Program-made: the position numbers and the translations under genes
Notes under the pieces: model-generated
What the model saw: only the letters and a program-made list of their open reading frames with translations
Database searches by the model: none
Told to the model about the DNA's origin: nothing
DNA from: Anadara kagoshimensis
Lineage: Eukaryota > Mollusca > Bivalvia > Arcoida > Arcidae
NCBI GenBank assembly: GCA_021292105.1
Contig: CM037860.1
Coordinates: 18,556,454-18,620,453 of the forward strand
DNA length: 64,000 bases
Direction: 5' to 3'
In this document: piece after piece, positions 12,018 to 24,249 of the stretch
How the letters are laid out: each line of letters starts with the position of its first letter
Numbering within the stretch: the first letter of the stretch is position 1

Positions 12018-13585
12018 AATAACATATGACAACTAGGCTTACTTTATTTTATTTAACTTTATTTAAAACCAAACTGCCTATCTACAGTGGCGGATCCAGC
12101 GGGGGGGCACAGGGGGCCCGTGCCCCCCCAGTTGCCCCGACCTTCCCCCTCTCTCACTGCTAATTGTCAATCAACCAGCGTCATGACCAGTTAATTAGTG
12201 GCACTGATTAATTAATTTGTGTACACAGGTAGGAAATTGCAATCAGGTGATGATGTAATTTACCAGTTCGCTGAAGCATGAAAGAATCCAGGTAGTACTG
12301 ACCAGTCTTGGGTGATAATGTTATTTACCTGATCGTTGAGGCGTGAAAGAAACCAGGTAACCACTAGACAACGTTAATTAGTAATACTAATTAAGAGACT
12401 TCCATGAAGAGTGATTCCATTAATCATACGTGAATTCATTTAATTTACCGATATAGATTCTACCACACTGGTATTATTCACAGACACTTGGGGTCAGGAT
12501 TTATACATCTTATCTAACGACCTTCTTAACTAAATGCGTCAGAAATAAATCGGTTTTATTGTATTTTGATTTTTCCCTACATTTTCTATCTATTAAAACT
12601 AAGATAAGAGATAAAAGTACTTGAACCACTAGATGTTGGCCGGTATCCACCCTAACATCCGTAAAAACTTCGATTTTTTGTCATAGAATGATATTATATT
12701 AAATCGCTATGTCGAATTTCATTCACAAAATTGAAGTGTGTTGCAGAATTTGAAAGTGATAATATAAATGTATGCAACATTTCGTTTTTCTTGAAAAATT
12801 TGCACCCTCATATGTATAAATGTAATACTCTATAATGGAAACAGGTACCTGTGGTGTGTAAGCTTCTGGTATTGTTTGGATTTGGTTAATGCACGACTGG
12901 TTTATTATATCTTATTGTTTTAAACAAAATGCATACAAGACCTTAACTTTATTTTCAAATCAGTTTTACTCTGGGCGTTATTGTAATCTATTGGGTCATT
13001 TAAATATTGTTTCAACTTAACAAACAATCACAATAAACGTGATTTAATACGGATTTAATAAAAATGCATGTTGGAAACTGTCGGAAGGTATGTACAATGA
13101 TGTTTGAACTCGCTAAATTTATAATTTAATTGGCAGTAGGCTTGTGATATTGGTGATTTAATCCAAGGCAGCACGTCAAAACTCGCTAATTTTAAAAGAG
13201 AAAAAAGCTATTTCGGAATGCTACAAGGGTCTAAATGTCTTTCTTATAATTTTATTTCCATACAAGACATTTTACTAACCGTTTAAAAGATCCCTGGACG
13301 AGTGTGCAAAGGTTTTAGTATTTACTGAAAGTTAAAGAAATCATAAACGTATCGTTATATGTTATACAGATACTGATTAGTCCGACTAATCAGCCCACTA
13401 AACCCCCATTTTAATTTTTTGACTTTTTGGAGGTTTGCACAAACCTCCAAAAAGTCAAAAAATTAAAATGGGGGTTTAGTGGGCTGATTAGTCGGACTAG
13501 ATACTGATATATGTATTATTAATACTTTTATGGCGTCATTGATTATCTACCTGGATAAATGGTAGGGAATAAATTGGTCGATAAG

Positions 13586-13640
<55 letters not shown>

Positions 13641-16600
13641 AACTAAACCTTTCGGGTCCATAATAAGCAATGGAAATTCTACTTGATCTTTTGCAATTTT
13701 CCGCACATTGAGTTTTTGTTGTGGTTTATACCACTTCTATGTCACGGTATTTGAGTGATAAACCTGCTTTTAGAAACTAAACGTTAAATTTATTGCTTTA
13801 TGATTTATGATATGTTTACGTTGGATATTTATTATTACAATGACTCAAGTGTGTCTCGTGTTAATCAACTGTTAAATGTTAAATTTTTTATCACAACGAC
13901 TTCAAGTGAATCAACAAAAATGGAAGTCATCTCAAATATAGACAGAAATACTAGTAATAAATTTCAGGTCTATTTCGGCCATTAGACAAAAGTATTCATC
14001 GGTTAACCTCTGAATAGTTTTGTCTACATTTCAGGTTGAAACAGAAGAACATGTCATAGAAACTACAAATAATCAACAAAATAAGGTAGAACCAACAAAG
14101 TCTCAGAAAACGGAGAAAAAGCAGGACAAGAAGTTAAATCCAGGTAATTGTTGTCCTTCACTATTTTTTGAAATGGTAGGATAGGTACCTGAATGGTCAT
14201 GGGTCCAAAAACAGGCTTATGGATGACCGGGGGGGGGGGTTCTTCTGACCCTACACACTATACAAACTGATGTTTGCGTCACAGGACAACTGTATGCTTA
14301 CATATAGGGTCAGAAAGAGTTCGGCTAGGATTCAGAACATAGGGTCTCATCGCTAGAACCCAACTTGGGCAGATACGAGAACGTTTGCCCCTTCTAAATA
14401 GCGAAAGAATCTGGAATGGGCATAAAACACCATCACTCCACTTCTATCTTTTAGCGTTTTTGTCATTTACATTTCATATTGTTGAATTCGATTTTTTAAT
14501 AATGGATGCTTTCAATTTTGCTCAACTGACCAACTGAGCTAATAACATGATGAAGCGTACATCCATTAGTAAACTTTTATCTTCTCCTCTAACACAGCCG
14601 GCCTGAATTGAACTAAATTAATTTTGAAAAGTCATTGGTTTCTGTAGTTAAAAAATGTTGTCTACCATGGTCATCTGAGATAGAAACCGTTACTATGAAT
14701 AGAAAAAATAGATAAATAGCAATTATTTATTTATAGCTTGATTTAGTTACTAACTAGTTGAATTGCATACTTTAAATTATGTTTGGCGTGAATGTCTTAA
14801 AATTGATTGCAAATGAAGTGTCAGTTGTGTAATATAGATCCTATTGGACCTCTTTTGTATATAATACACTTTTTAATATATTGTCATTTCAGCCCAGATA
14901 AACGTAGAACACATGTGTTTATACGCTCAGGTCATCAAGGATTTCTCCGGCATAAACAAATGTCAACAAAATGCTTTAACAGACTGGACATACAATTGTA
15001 AAGTTGAGTGTCCAAAGGAATATCCATGGGAAGTAAAAGAGCAACCTAAATCAAAGACAAACCTTCAATGTAGCTCCCGAAACCTTAAACCCAGTACAGA
15101 TTCCGAGTATGTGCTAAAAATACCCTATAGAGATAAATGTTTGGATGAAATTATTAAATCAAATTGCCAAGACATCATGAAAGTTCCCAACATTATACAT
15201 TATATTTGGTATGGAAAAAGGCGGAAATTTCGGTTTTTTAACTTTTTGAGTTTGTATAGTGTACACGTGCATCAGAAACCGTGTCTTATATTATTTCATG
15301 GAGAAACTCTTCCGTATGGAATTTATTGGACCAGGACTTTACAAGTCATCAAAAATATTATACATGTGTATAGAGAACCCCCGAGGACAATTTATAATAA
15401 AACCTTCAAATTTGTTGAGCACAAAGCAGACGTTGGCAGATTACAAGCACTGCAAGGTAAGACTAAACTGTAAATTAGACAAAGGTTTGCAATCAACATC
15501 ATGGATGCCATCTAAAAAAAAGGATATGTAAATGTGTACATATAGTCATTGTGGTTAAGGGTGGTCATTGTAGTTAAGGTTGAAGTTGTCCTAAAGGTTG
15601 AAGTTGTCCTAATGTAGATATACGGTTGTCTTGTTGGTAGGCACGCATTCTAATTTCTCTTCAACAAATGCTGATTTCTTTCTTAATAGGGCTATTTAGC
15701 CATTATTTTTCAGCATATGGTAGCTGAAACATTATTCCACACACCCGTGTCTTGCTTTTCATTCCTAATCTACAACCTTAACCACACTGACTGTATGTGT
15801 CATCGTTTAACCATACTTTTATATAGAGGTTGTTCTGAGAAACTGAACATTCTGGAATATGGCATAAAGCTGGACACTGCCCCCTGGTTTCAAAGCCAAA
15901 TACAGAAAAAGTAAAAGAATCGGTTGATCTGTTATAAGTTTTGCCTTATTCGAATCTTCAAATGTTCCTCTATAAAGTATATAAAATCCACCATGATGGC
16001 ATTTAGACTTTTTTCACTATAGTGTTTCTAATCTTCGCCCAACAGTTATTGAATTTTAGCAGACATGGTTCAAGTCAGAAGTGTATTGAGATGTATGATT
16101 GCTTCGTGTTAAAATGGGTCTTAAATAAATATTAAGTTTGATTGCCAGATTTGCAACTTTGGTCAACTCTGCTAATTTCCATACATTCAGTATGTGGACC
16201 ATTCAGTTGGACATACTCAATTACATGTAGTGTTGATTTAAACCATCTTTCTAAAACTTTTTCCGTAAGACACCTTTGACGTTAGACATCTTTCCAACCA
16301 CGTTTTGCCACAAATTATGCAAAGTTCTAAAGTAGTTATTGTTGGTAAGACTATTAATAATACATGTGTCATTTGTCTGCTTAAAATCACTCATATGCAT
16401 GGTTATGTCATATATAAGCAAGGCATGTGTCAAGTTTCATTAAATATCTCTTTACATATCAAACGTTATTGTACAAACATCAGTGTGACGAACTGACAAA
16501 GATCTTGCTTCAGTGAATGTAGACAAGTAGTATTTTTTGACTGACACTTTATATTAAATAGCACCAAAATGCCATCATACTCTGTGTGCATTGGTGTTGC

Positions 16601-17157
16601 ACTACACAAAGGAAGCAACAAAAACGAAACTAGGTTGATTTATATATAGATTCAACTGTTTCTTATTAATTTTGTCTTTATTTCCTATTGTAGATTATGG
16701 CGGCATGTATTTTGACACCGATACAGTTTTACTGCGCACTTTGGATCCACTTAGAAATTTAGAATTCACGATGAGCCAGACAAGAGATGATACTATTGGA
16801 AATGGACTTATAGTTTCGGCAAAAAATGCAAGATTTATAGATGTTTGGCTGAAAGAATATGTGCATTTTAACCCCAATAAATGGGGAGAACATTCAGTGT
16901 ATTTACCGTTTAAACTATCCAAACGTTATCCTGATCTAATAAGAGTCGAAAACAGAACGTTTTTACATGGTGGTACTTTAGACCAAATATTTATGTCTAA
17001 TTTTAAATGGGACCATCTATATGCAATTCATCTTTACATCCGTTATTATTCCAAGTGCACGTATGATGGGGTGTCTATAAGAACACTAAATACAACTCTG
17101 GGTTCTACAGGAAGACATGTTTTATTTGGTAATAAGGAGCTATGTTATAACCTATAA
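11883..17157 (+). CDS. GT32-type glycosyltransferase (DXD sugar-binding region), putative Golgi type II membrane protein
   Basis: Four exons: 11883-11975, 14035-14143, 14893-15456, 16694-17157, all with AG acceptors and GT donors and compatible phases, giving about 409 aa. Exon 1 encodes a short basic cytosolic tail and a signal-anchor (about residues 14-26, hydrophobic LPLSVFIFVVFMY); exon 2 a Lys/Glu/Gln-rich stem; exon 3 a Cys-containing luminal region and VPNIIHYIWYG (about 165-175); exon 4 begins at DYGGMYFDTDTVLLRTLDP, where DTD (263-265) is the metal/nucleotide-sugar DXD. PNIxHxIWxG plus DYGGxYxDTD is diagnostic of the Gly_transf_sug (GT32) fold shared by alpha-1,4-galactosyl/GlcNAc transferases and many uncharacterised molluscan paralogues. 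Donor and acceptor are unknown. I chose the ATG before the tail; an in-frame ATG at about 11847 and an AG at 11863-11864 leave the 5' end open, so an upstream non-coding exon is possible. Intron 1 (2.06 kb) holds a foldback element. A minisatellite starts about 45 bp after the stop. Confidence 0.8.
11986..12012. repeat. (CT)n microsatellite
   Basis: About 13 CT units just after the exon 1 donor of the glycosyltransferase gene. Confidence 0.95.
12086..12400 (+). repeat. Dispersed repeat with GC-rich hairpin, copy 1
   Basis: CAGTGGCGGATCCAG, then a G-run, CACAGGGGGCCCGTG and a C-run that can pair with the G-run. Then comes a conserved body (GACCAGTTAATTAGTG, GTGTACACAGGTAGGAAATT) shared with 20112-20285. 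This copy extends further with two ~60-bp direct repeats (GGTGATGATGTAATTTACC / GGTGATAATGTTATTTACC, each followed by CATGAAAGAA/CGTGAAAGAA and CCAGGTA). The superfamily is unclear. Confidence 0.65.
13378..13499. mobile_element. Perfect foldback element with 9-bp target duplication (Mutator-like)
   Basis: A 122-bp near-perfect palindrome. Arms of about 60 bp begin TAGTCCGACTAATCAGCCCA and meet at a loop of 2 bp or so (...GGAGGTTTG CA CAAACCTCC...). GATACTGAT flanks it directly on both sides (13369-13377 and 13500-13508). A second, degraded copy at 57519-57623 has its own, different 9-bp duplication. 9-bp duplications are typical of Mutator-like elements. It lies in intron 1 of the glycosyltransferase gene. 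Confidence 0.85.
13590..13638. repeat. (TC)n microsatellite
   Basis: About 24 TC units in intron 1 of the glycosyltransferase gene. Confidence 0.95.
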
Positions 17158-17199
17158 CTTGACAACTTTGATGTGTGTTTAAGGTTTGTTTACTCTTAC

Positions 17200-17600
17200 T
17201 TGAAATGGGTCTAGGTGTAACTTGGGGGAGATCGGTTCGTTGAAATGGGTCTAGGTGTAACTTGGGGAAGATCGGTTCGTTGAAATGGGTCTAAGTGTAA
17301 CTTAGAGGGGGGGGGGGGTCGGTTCATTTAAATGGGTCTAGTTGTGTCTTTGGGAAGATTCGTTGAAATGAGTCTAGGTGTAACTTGGGGGAAATCGGGA
17401 AGATCGGTTCGTTGAAATGGGTCTAGTTTTGTCTTGGGGAAGACCGGTTCGCTGAAATGGGTCTAGGTGTAACTTGGGGTATATCGGTTCGTTGAAATGG
17501 TTCCAGTTGTGACTTGGGGAGGATTGCTTTGTTGAAATTGGTCTTAAGGAAGATGGTTTGTTGAAATGAGTTTTTTTTTTAAAGTTTGACAAGATCGATT
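17200..17600. repeat. 40-bp minisatellite, about 10 degenerate units
   Basis: Unit TGAAATGGGTCTAGGTGTAA followed by CTTGGGGGAGATCGGTTCGT. The period is 40 bp in the first units, later diverging. It starts about 45 bp after the glycosyltransferase stop, so it may be in the 3' UTR. Confidence 0.9.
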
Positions 17601-17647
17601 CGTTGATATGAGTAGTTTTATACGCCTGTTACAGCCTGTTATCATAT

Positions 17648-17706
17648 TGTCATATACCATTTTTTGAATGTATTTTATGATTAAATTCAAAAAATGGTAT
17701 ATGACA
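17648..17706. repeat. Short hairpin element, subfamily 1
   Basis: 59-bp palindrome: left arm TGTCATATACCATTTTTTGA, loop region GTATTTTATGATTA, right arm the reverse complement ending TGGTATATGACA. Arms of about 22 bp are essentially perfect. Confidence 0.9.
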
Positions 17707-18262
17707 ATGGCATGGCGTTGTCTGTCCGTCCGTCTGGTTGGTTTATATGATAATTGGACCTATTACGTTGAGATTGTTTTTTTAAAAACTTAGGATTCTC
17801 CATCGCATGAACAGTGCGCGTTTGGAGGAGTCCGTAAATTATGCAATCTCAATCATATTTGACGGAGTTGTGGTCCTTTTATTACCAAATACGGAAAAAT
17901 AAAGAAACTAAAAGAATTATTTTTCGTTTCAAATTTGGTATGTTTTCAGAAGAAGCAATAATGGTTAACATATAATTCTGGTTTACTGGTTTTGTTGTCC
18001 AGTTTCAACTCTGAAGAATAGGAGTAATGGCTCCATGTATCTAGTTTCTGGATACCTGTGTTAATATTTTGTGGGCGCAGCGAGTCCCACAGTTTTAAAC
18101 CAAATATTTCGCATTTTGTCATGTGTCATTTGCCTATGAAGATGTACATTTCTTAAAATGAAAATGCTGCGTTAATTTTCACGAGAGTTATGACCCTTTG
18201 TATGCCAAAAAGGAGATTCTTAAGTTTTTTTCAATAACATTCCAATAAAGATATACAAGTAC
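17707..18262 (+). repeat. Dispersed repeat, copy 1 (TTTTGTGGGCGCA family)
   Basis: Shares with 20530-21030 an ordered set of words: GTTGTCTRTCC, TATGGAGTR-type segments, CCTGTGTTAATRTTTTGTGG, GCGCARC, TATTTCGCATTTTG, GAAAATG, TTTTCMCGARAGTTATGAC, ATGCCAAAA. No coding frame. It is bracketed by the hairpins at 17648-17706 and 18263-18313. Confidence 0.6.
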
Positions 18263-18313
18263 TGTCATGTGCTACTTTTTATGAAATAATACATTCAAAA
18301 GTAGCACATGACA
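18263..18313. repeat. Short hairpin element, subfamily 2
   Basis: 51-bp palindrome: left arm TGTCATGTGCTACTTTT, loop TATGAAATAATACATTC, right arm AAAAGTAGCACATGACA. The arms match perfectly. Confidence 0.9.
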
Positions 18314-18342
18314 TTACAATATGTAGTCAATATATATATATA

Positions 18343-18400
18343 TGTGATATACCATTTTTAATTTAATCATAAAATACATTTTAAAAAATGGTATATGACA
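18343..18400. repeat. Short hairpin element, subfamily 1
   Basis: 58-bp palindrome: left arm TGTGATATACCATTTTTAA, right arm TTAAAAAATGGTATATGACA. The interior ATCATAAAATACAT is inverted relative to the copy at 17648. Confidence 0.85.
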
Positions 18401-20100
18401 TATATATAGTATTACAGTTTAGTTATATATTGCCATTCTATTTTTGGAGTATTTTTTCACTGCTAGCGGAAGCCAAATTCTTCTTGGATCCATGACATTA
18501 ATATTTCAACATAGTTCAGCACTTTTCACATGAGTTATAACATCATGTATGGGCATTGTCCGGTAAAATGGGTGTTTGATTTGGCAGAGACGGGACATCA
18601 TGTGTTTAAGGCACTCTATTTTGACTTGTATGTAAATCATAATTATTTCCCTTTATACACATTGTCCGTCCAAAGTAGGGGATTTTATAGTAAATGATCT
18701 AACAAATTTTCAGACTCTCATATTTTAAATACCAGAAAACAGTGCCTTTTTCTGCAAATGAAGTTTGTTTTATACTGTTACTTTGATTTTTTGTTTACAT
18801 TTATGCATTTATTGTTTGTTATTGTTTATTTATTTTAATAAATTTGAAAAAATGTAGCGTTTTATATTTATTTACTTAACTTAACGGTATTATTGATATC
18901 GGGCGCTCCGGTTTCCTCCACTGTCGCATAACCGATCGTCTCGAGTGAGAGAAAGTCAAGTCAGTTAATCTCTAATTTACCCGAATCAAGAGTATTGTGA
19001 AGGAAATAGATTGATGAATTAATTTATCGACTGTTAACGTGTTTAACCTAATATGCCAGCTTCAAAGTTTTTACTTTGCATTGGGATTTTGGTTTGGACG
19101 TGGATTAGTATGTTTATTTTTGATTGATTGATTGATTCGGATTGATCGGGGCTCTTCGAGTCAAATATTATGCGAGTAATCAAGTTATAGGCAAGTGTTG
19201 TGCAAATATAAACCTAGACATCACAATACATGCATAAGAGTAGTAACCGAAAAAATATCCACAGAGTAAAGTAATACCAGCATTCAGCGAAAGCAAGATC
19301 CCAACCGGGGGTATCTGTAATATGAACTTGCAGTTACAACAGTAGGTATAATGTCTAATGTTCTTTTACAAAGTAGCTGTAGGGTTGGAACCAGCTATTC
19401 ACGATCCAAATGTTATAAACTGGCAAGAGAATGAAAAAGAAAATTCAGAAAGTTTTGAGATTGTGAAACATCTAATCAAGCCTGAAACAACTGTTACCAT
19501 CTATAGTTCAAGAACGAAGCAATTTATAAAATCATTTTTGTGAAAACTGCAATTGACTGGGAACCATGTAGAGGAACATAGTGTCCAGACACAGTCACTG
19601 GGGACTTCAAGAGGGTCCCTCAAAACCATTTTGACTGAACTGCATCCTTCAAAACTGTCCTTTCAAAGGCAAGCATATGATAAATACAGAAACAGTCAGA
19701 AGAATGTAGCTACTGTCGTATATATCACATAAGAACACAAAAAAACCATAAGAAATGTATTCAAATCTTAAAACTATGAGGAGATATACTACAGTGCTTG
19801 TCGTTTTGATAATCTGAAATAACTTAATATCGCATCATTGATAAAGGTAAAACAGTTATGAACATTTGCTCATTACCAACAACTATTGCAACAAATGCAT
19901 GTAACATAAAACAGTTTTAAAAGGAACAGAGCAGAGCATCCCTATTAAACATTCCTACGAAGTTTCCGATGATTGAATTCTGCTCAAAATTACAACAAAA
20001 AAATCCAATGAAAGGTTCCCTAACTCCTAGAAAAATCCGGACAAAATGTTTGACGGACGGGCTGCATTGCTATCATATATATCTCCTCGCTGATTACTCG
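18401..20100. other. Intergenic, no gene seen
   Basis: A 61-codon open frame at 19358 has no recognisable domain. TTCAAAGTTTTTACTTTGCA followed by TTGGGATTTTGGTTTGGACG (about 19060-19100) resembles 46683-46725, so a small dispersed repeat may be present. Otherwise AT-rich and featureless. Confidence 0.4.
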
Positions 20101-20111
20101 GTTCTATAACA

Positions 20112-20285
20112 GTGGCGGATCCAGTCCGGGGGGGGAGGGGGGGGGCACAGGGGGGCCGTGCCCCCCCCCCCCAGTTGCCCCTACTTTTCCCCATCTCTCA
20201 TAGCTAATTTTTAATCAATCAGCGTAATGACCAGTTAATTAGTGATACTGATTAAATAATTCGTGTACACAGGTAGGAAATTAAA
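20112..20285 (+). repeat. Dispersed repeat with GC-rich hairpin, copy 2
   Basis: CAGTGGCGGATCCAG, long G- and C-runs either side of CACAGGGGGGCCGTG, then ATGACCAGTTAATTAGTG and GTGTACACAGGTAGGAAATT, as in the copy at 12086. This copy is truncated after that point. Confidence 0.65.
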
Positions 20286-20529
20286 AATATATATACACAT
20301 TCATTATTATCTAATGCCGTTTTCCAGTTTTGAATTAAGCGTAGCACACTTGGCAGCCAAAGCCACATCTGTTCATAATCTGCTAAAAAGGGTTTTTAAA
20401 TAAATATGATTTTAAAAATGAGTCCATTTGTCATGCAATGTCTTTAAAACCTTTAGATATAATTAACCGGTTTATATAAATATTTTTTATCAAATGGTTC
20501 CTTTTATACTCCCATCAAAGTCAGGACAT

Positions 20530-21030
20530 GTAAAATGGTGTTGTCTATCCTTTTATCCAGTTGTTTTATAACTGGAACAGTTATGGTCTGGTTTTTGTTA
20601 ATTTGTCTATAAAGTAACTTGTATGGATACTTTATTGTATAAATCGTTCGAATGGTTTCGTGATTTAGTTATGCAAACTATATTTGGCGTACTAATGTCC
20701 TTTTATTGGCCAATGTGGAAACTATGTAGAAAATGCAAGAATTATTTTTATATTATTCTTTACAATTCGTATCAAATTTCAAGTTTAACCTACAATACGT
20801 TTTTTTCGTGTTTTAGTTCTCTGCAGAATTGGAGTTATGAGCGTCTGTATGTACTTTATGAATTCCTGTGTTAATGTTTTGTGGGCGCAACCTTTCGACC
20901 AATTATTTCGCATTTTGCCATGCGTGATTGGTATTTTGAAAATGTTTCGTTATTTTCCACGAAAGTTATGACTCTTTTAATGCCAAAATTGACATTATGA
21001 AGAAAATACAAGCACTGTTTTATCTTTTAT
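20530..21030 (+). repeat. Dispersed repeat, copy 2 (TTTTGTGGGCGCA family)
   Basis: Diverged partner of 17707-18262 with the same word order, most clearly CCTGTGTTAATGTTTTGTGG, CAATTATTTCGCATTTTGCC and CCACGAAAGTTATGACTC. The 83-codon frame at 20623 falls within it and is not a gene. Confidence 0.6.
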
Positions 21031-21211
21031 TTAATTCCTTTCAAACTTGGTATGATATCATAAACCACCAATTGCATAATGTTTAACAAAAAATACAAGT
21101 TTTCAAAAAATTGATAGTTGAAGCTAGTAATCTTCTGGAACTTTTTGTTAGAATTCCATTCCATTCTATTTAGTCCCTCAATGGTAACTAACTTAATTAT
21201 TAATTAATTAA

Positions 21212-21212
<1 letters not shown>

Positions 21213-21295
<83 letters not shown>

Positions 21296-21323
21296 TATAT
21301 ATATATGTATATATATATATATA
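21213..21323. repeat. (AC)n(TA)n compound microsatellite
   Basis: About 22 AC units followed by about 40 bp of TA units and a shorter TA-rich extension. Confidence 0.95.
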
Positions 21324-21423
21324 GACATGTCACACGCTTCCCCAGTGTGGAATGATGTCATCATCTGTGGCTGTCTCCGGTGATTACAGCAAGCTTGGCT
21401 TCAGAAACTTTTCCATCCACAGA

Positions 21424-23225
21424 CTATAAAATCCCAGTTTCTGCCAGATTATGTAGGTAATTCACTTTCCTCGGCCAATCTTGTTCCCCTGTAACCATCT
21501 GGTTTGCCAGCTCATAATCCTTGAATTTCTGGGGTAACTTAGTAGCTCTTCCTGATCGACGTGGTAGTTCTCTATTGCTAACTGCAGTTTTGACTTCAGT
21601 CTCCTCAGGAATGCTTCCCACATTCGATGCACTACCAATACTCCCATTACCAACATGATCTGCAACAGTAACTGATTCCAATACTCCCATCTTCTTCATT
21701 TTCAGATGTATGGTCGTCACCACTAAGATTGGGCACCAGTATTTCAGCTGAAGTCTGGTCGTCATCGTCTTTCATTGAAGTCTCCAAATCCTCAACAGTC
21801 CAAGTATTACTGTCACTATAACTGTCAGATTCTGTTGTCACAGAATTTGCTGTTGGTTCTATCACTAACTCCTCTTCATCCGACTCCTCGGTGTCAACAT
21901 CTGTCTCATCTGGTTCTGTAGCTCGTTCAGTTTTCTTGTTGAAGGAACTGGTAAAGAACGTCGTGGCTTTGGGGTTGGTCTTTTTTTTAACTGGCTCTGG
22001 CCCATCTGGTGTGATATATCCAATCGGAAGCAACAAATTCCTGTGTAACATTGTTTTACGTTCTTTGGCATCTTCCTTTTGGACCTCGTATACTGGAATA
22101 CTGATCTGCATTGGGCTGTCGTAATACAACATAAGGCTCCGGTTCCATTGGATCAGCCAACTTATGTTTACCATCAAAGAATAAAACCTTGACCAATATA
22201 CGATCTCTAGTCTGAATGGTTTCTCCACGAATCTTTAAATCATACAAATTATTCTGATGGCGTTGAGAATTCCTAGCCGCAGTTGACGCTAACTCATATG
22301 ACCCTCAATGCATTCACATATTTTGGTAGAGAGGTGGAACTTGTATTCAAATCCAAACCAAAAGCTATATCCACAGGAAGTCTTGGATTCTTCCAAACAT
22401 AAGATAATAAGGTGCGAATCCTGTGGCTCCATGCTTGGTGCAGTTGTAGGAATGTCTAGAGGGCCAACATGACTTCTCCAATCCGATTTACAATCCGGCT
22501 TCAATGTCCCCAACATATCCAACAAAGTCCGGTTGAACCTCTCGCACATCCCATTTCCCATGGGATGATATGGCGTTGTTCGCGACTTCTTGATGCCAGC
22601 AACACGACAAAGTTCAGTTACAATGTTTCCAACGAAGTTGTGTCCCTGGTCAGAATGTCCTCTCTGTGGCATCCCATAATTGACAATAAAGTTATTAAAA
22701 AATGCTTCCGCTGTTGTTTTGGCAGACATTTTCTTAGTTGGGATGGCCAAAGCATATCTGGTGAAATGGTCTGTTATAATTGATATGTGTTGAAGTCCAC
22801 CTTTAGATTGTTCCAGAGTGAGAAATCCATACATACTAATTCAAGTGGTTGAGTAGTTGTAATGTTCACTAATGGTGCTCGTACATTGACCGGTGACTTT
22901 CTATGGATACATCTATTACAATTCTGATCCAGTTTTCTACATCCTTGCTCATGTTGAGCCAGTAAATTTTACTTTTGAAAGTGATAATGTTCCATCTTTG
23001 CCTGGATGACTAACTTTGTTATGCAGTTGATATAAAATTGGACGAACAGATTCGGTTGGCACAATCCGTTGTAAGAAACTCCATATTTCGTGTTATAACA
23101 GCGAACCAAAATCCCTTCATCCAATTGTAAATAATTAAAAGTTCTTCTCATAGCATTATATGCCTTTCCTTGGTAGTAACATGTTAAGTCCTTTTTCTTC
23201 AAAATTACAAAATTACCCATTTTAA
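21424..23225 (-). mobile_element. Ty3/Gypsy LTR retrotransposon fossil, integrase region only
   Basis: On the minus strand, in order from the right: an integrase N-terminal-like segment; the integrase core (words such as GGLQHISIITDHFTRYALAI, SAKTTAEAFFNNFIVNYGMP, SRTTPYHPMGNGMCERFNRT); a C-terminal segment (VKVLFFDGKHKLADPMEPEP, ending near RNLLLPIG); and an acidic Ser/Thr-rich tail with RELPRRSGRATKLP. This is the 3' end of a pol gene of the Ty3/Gypsy type common in bivalves. It is broken in several places. Gag, protease, reverse transcriptase and both LTRs were not found here. The number of breaks and loss of the rest suggest an old insertion. Confidence 0.85.
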
Positions 23226-24249
23226 TAATAATTTACCCCTTTACCATAGTATGACACCGCTAAATATATAGAAAGAGTGAAAAGGGGCGTATCTTACACC
23301 CTTGTTAAAATCTTGACCATTGAAGTTTTAAAAACTTTACTTTTTTATTACCTTCACGGCTACTCGGGGTTGGGATTGTGCAGTACCAGTCACAGCTAAA
23401 GTTTTGTACCTTAAAGCATGAATTAGGTTGATGAGAAAGGGGCATATTCCAGCAGCGGCAAGATGCTTCAACTAAGTTTGAACACCTCAAGAATTTATTC
23501 ACTTCCATTGAAAACTATAGGACCGTGATGGTTAAGGTCAGAGATTAGCTTGATGTATATAGACAAACATGATTACACGGGCAATACGTTCCGCTTTTTT
23601 TTAGCACAGATAAACATTAGATAAGTCTCTAATACAAGGACAATATTGGTTTTTGTAAATATTTCTAATTATTTAATTATTATTTGTCATCATTCAAGTA
23701 AGACTTGGGTACGTTTTCCATTGATTGCTAGGCCCATATTTCACATTTTTGAATGAGTCTTGAGTTCATTGTCACTCATAACCAATAGCAAATATATATG
23801 TCATATCAGCATAAAGTCATGTACAACTAACAAACTCAAATCTATAGTCATGATAAATCGTCGACATCACATATACTTCTTATTTGATTAAATATTGAAA
23901 AAAATTTAGACATAAAAAATTATTTCGGCAATATTTCGATCTTATTAAACTTTTTCTACTTTTTTACACACATTGAGGAAGTTAAAACGAAAGTAGGAAA
24001 TTCTGCCACGTTGCAGTTTCCCCACAACAGCGCCATCTATGTAATTTTTGTTAGTATTATTATCGATATGACAATTTTTAAGTCATATTCTATTTTTTAA
24101 ACATATTAAAAACACATTTTTGTAAAATATTTTATAATTTTACCAACTTTAATTTCATTTGCTGGCATATTTCAAAGTATCGCGTGGACGAGATGAATAA
24201 ATTTAGCCGCGAGAAGATGACGTATAGACTCTACACAAGAAACGTCAAC
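23226..24249. other. Intergenic, upstream flank of the SPP gene
   Basis: AT-rich. It contains the presumed promoter and 5' UTR of the SPP gene in its last few hundred bases. GTTTCCCCACAACAGCGCCA (about 24018) is the only GC-richer stretch, and no TATA box is placed with confidence. Confidence 0.4.

Noticed and set aside
22469-22783. 104-codon + open frame in the Gypsy fossil
   Set aside because: Antisense shadow of the integrase region.
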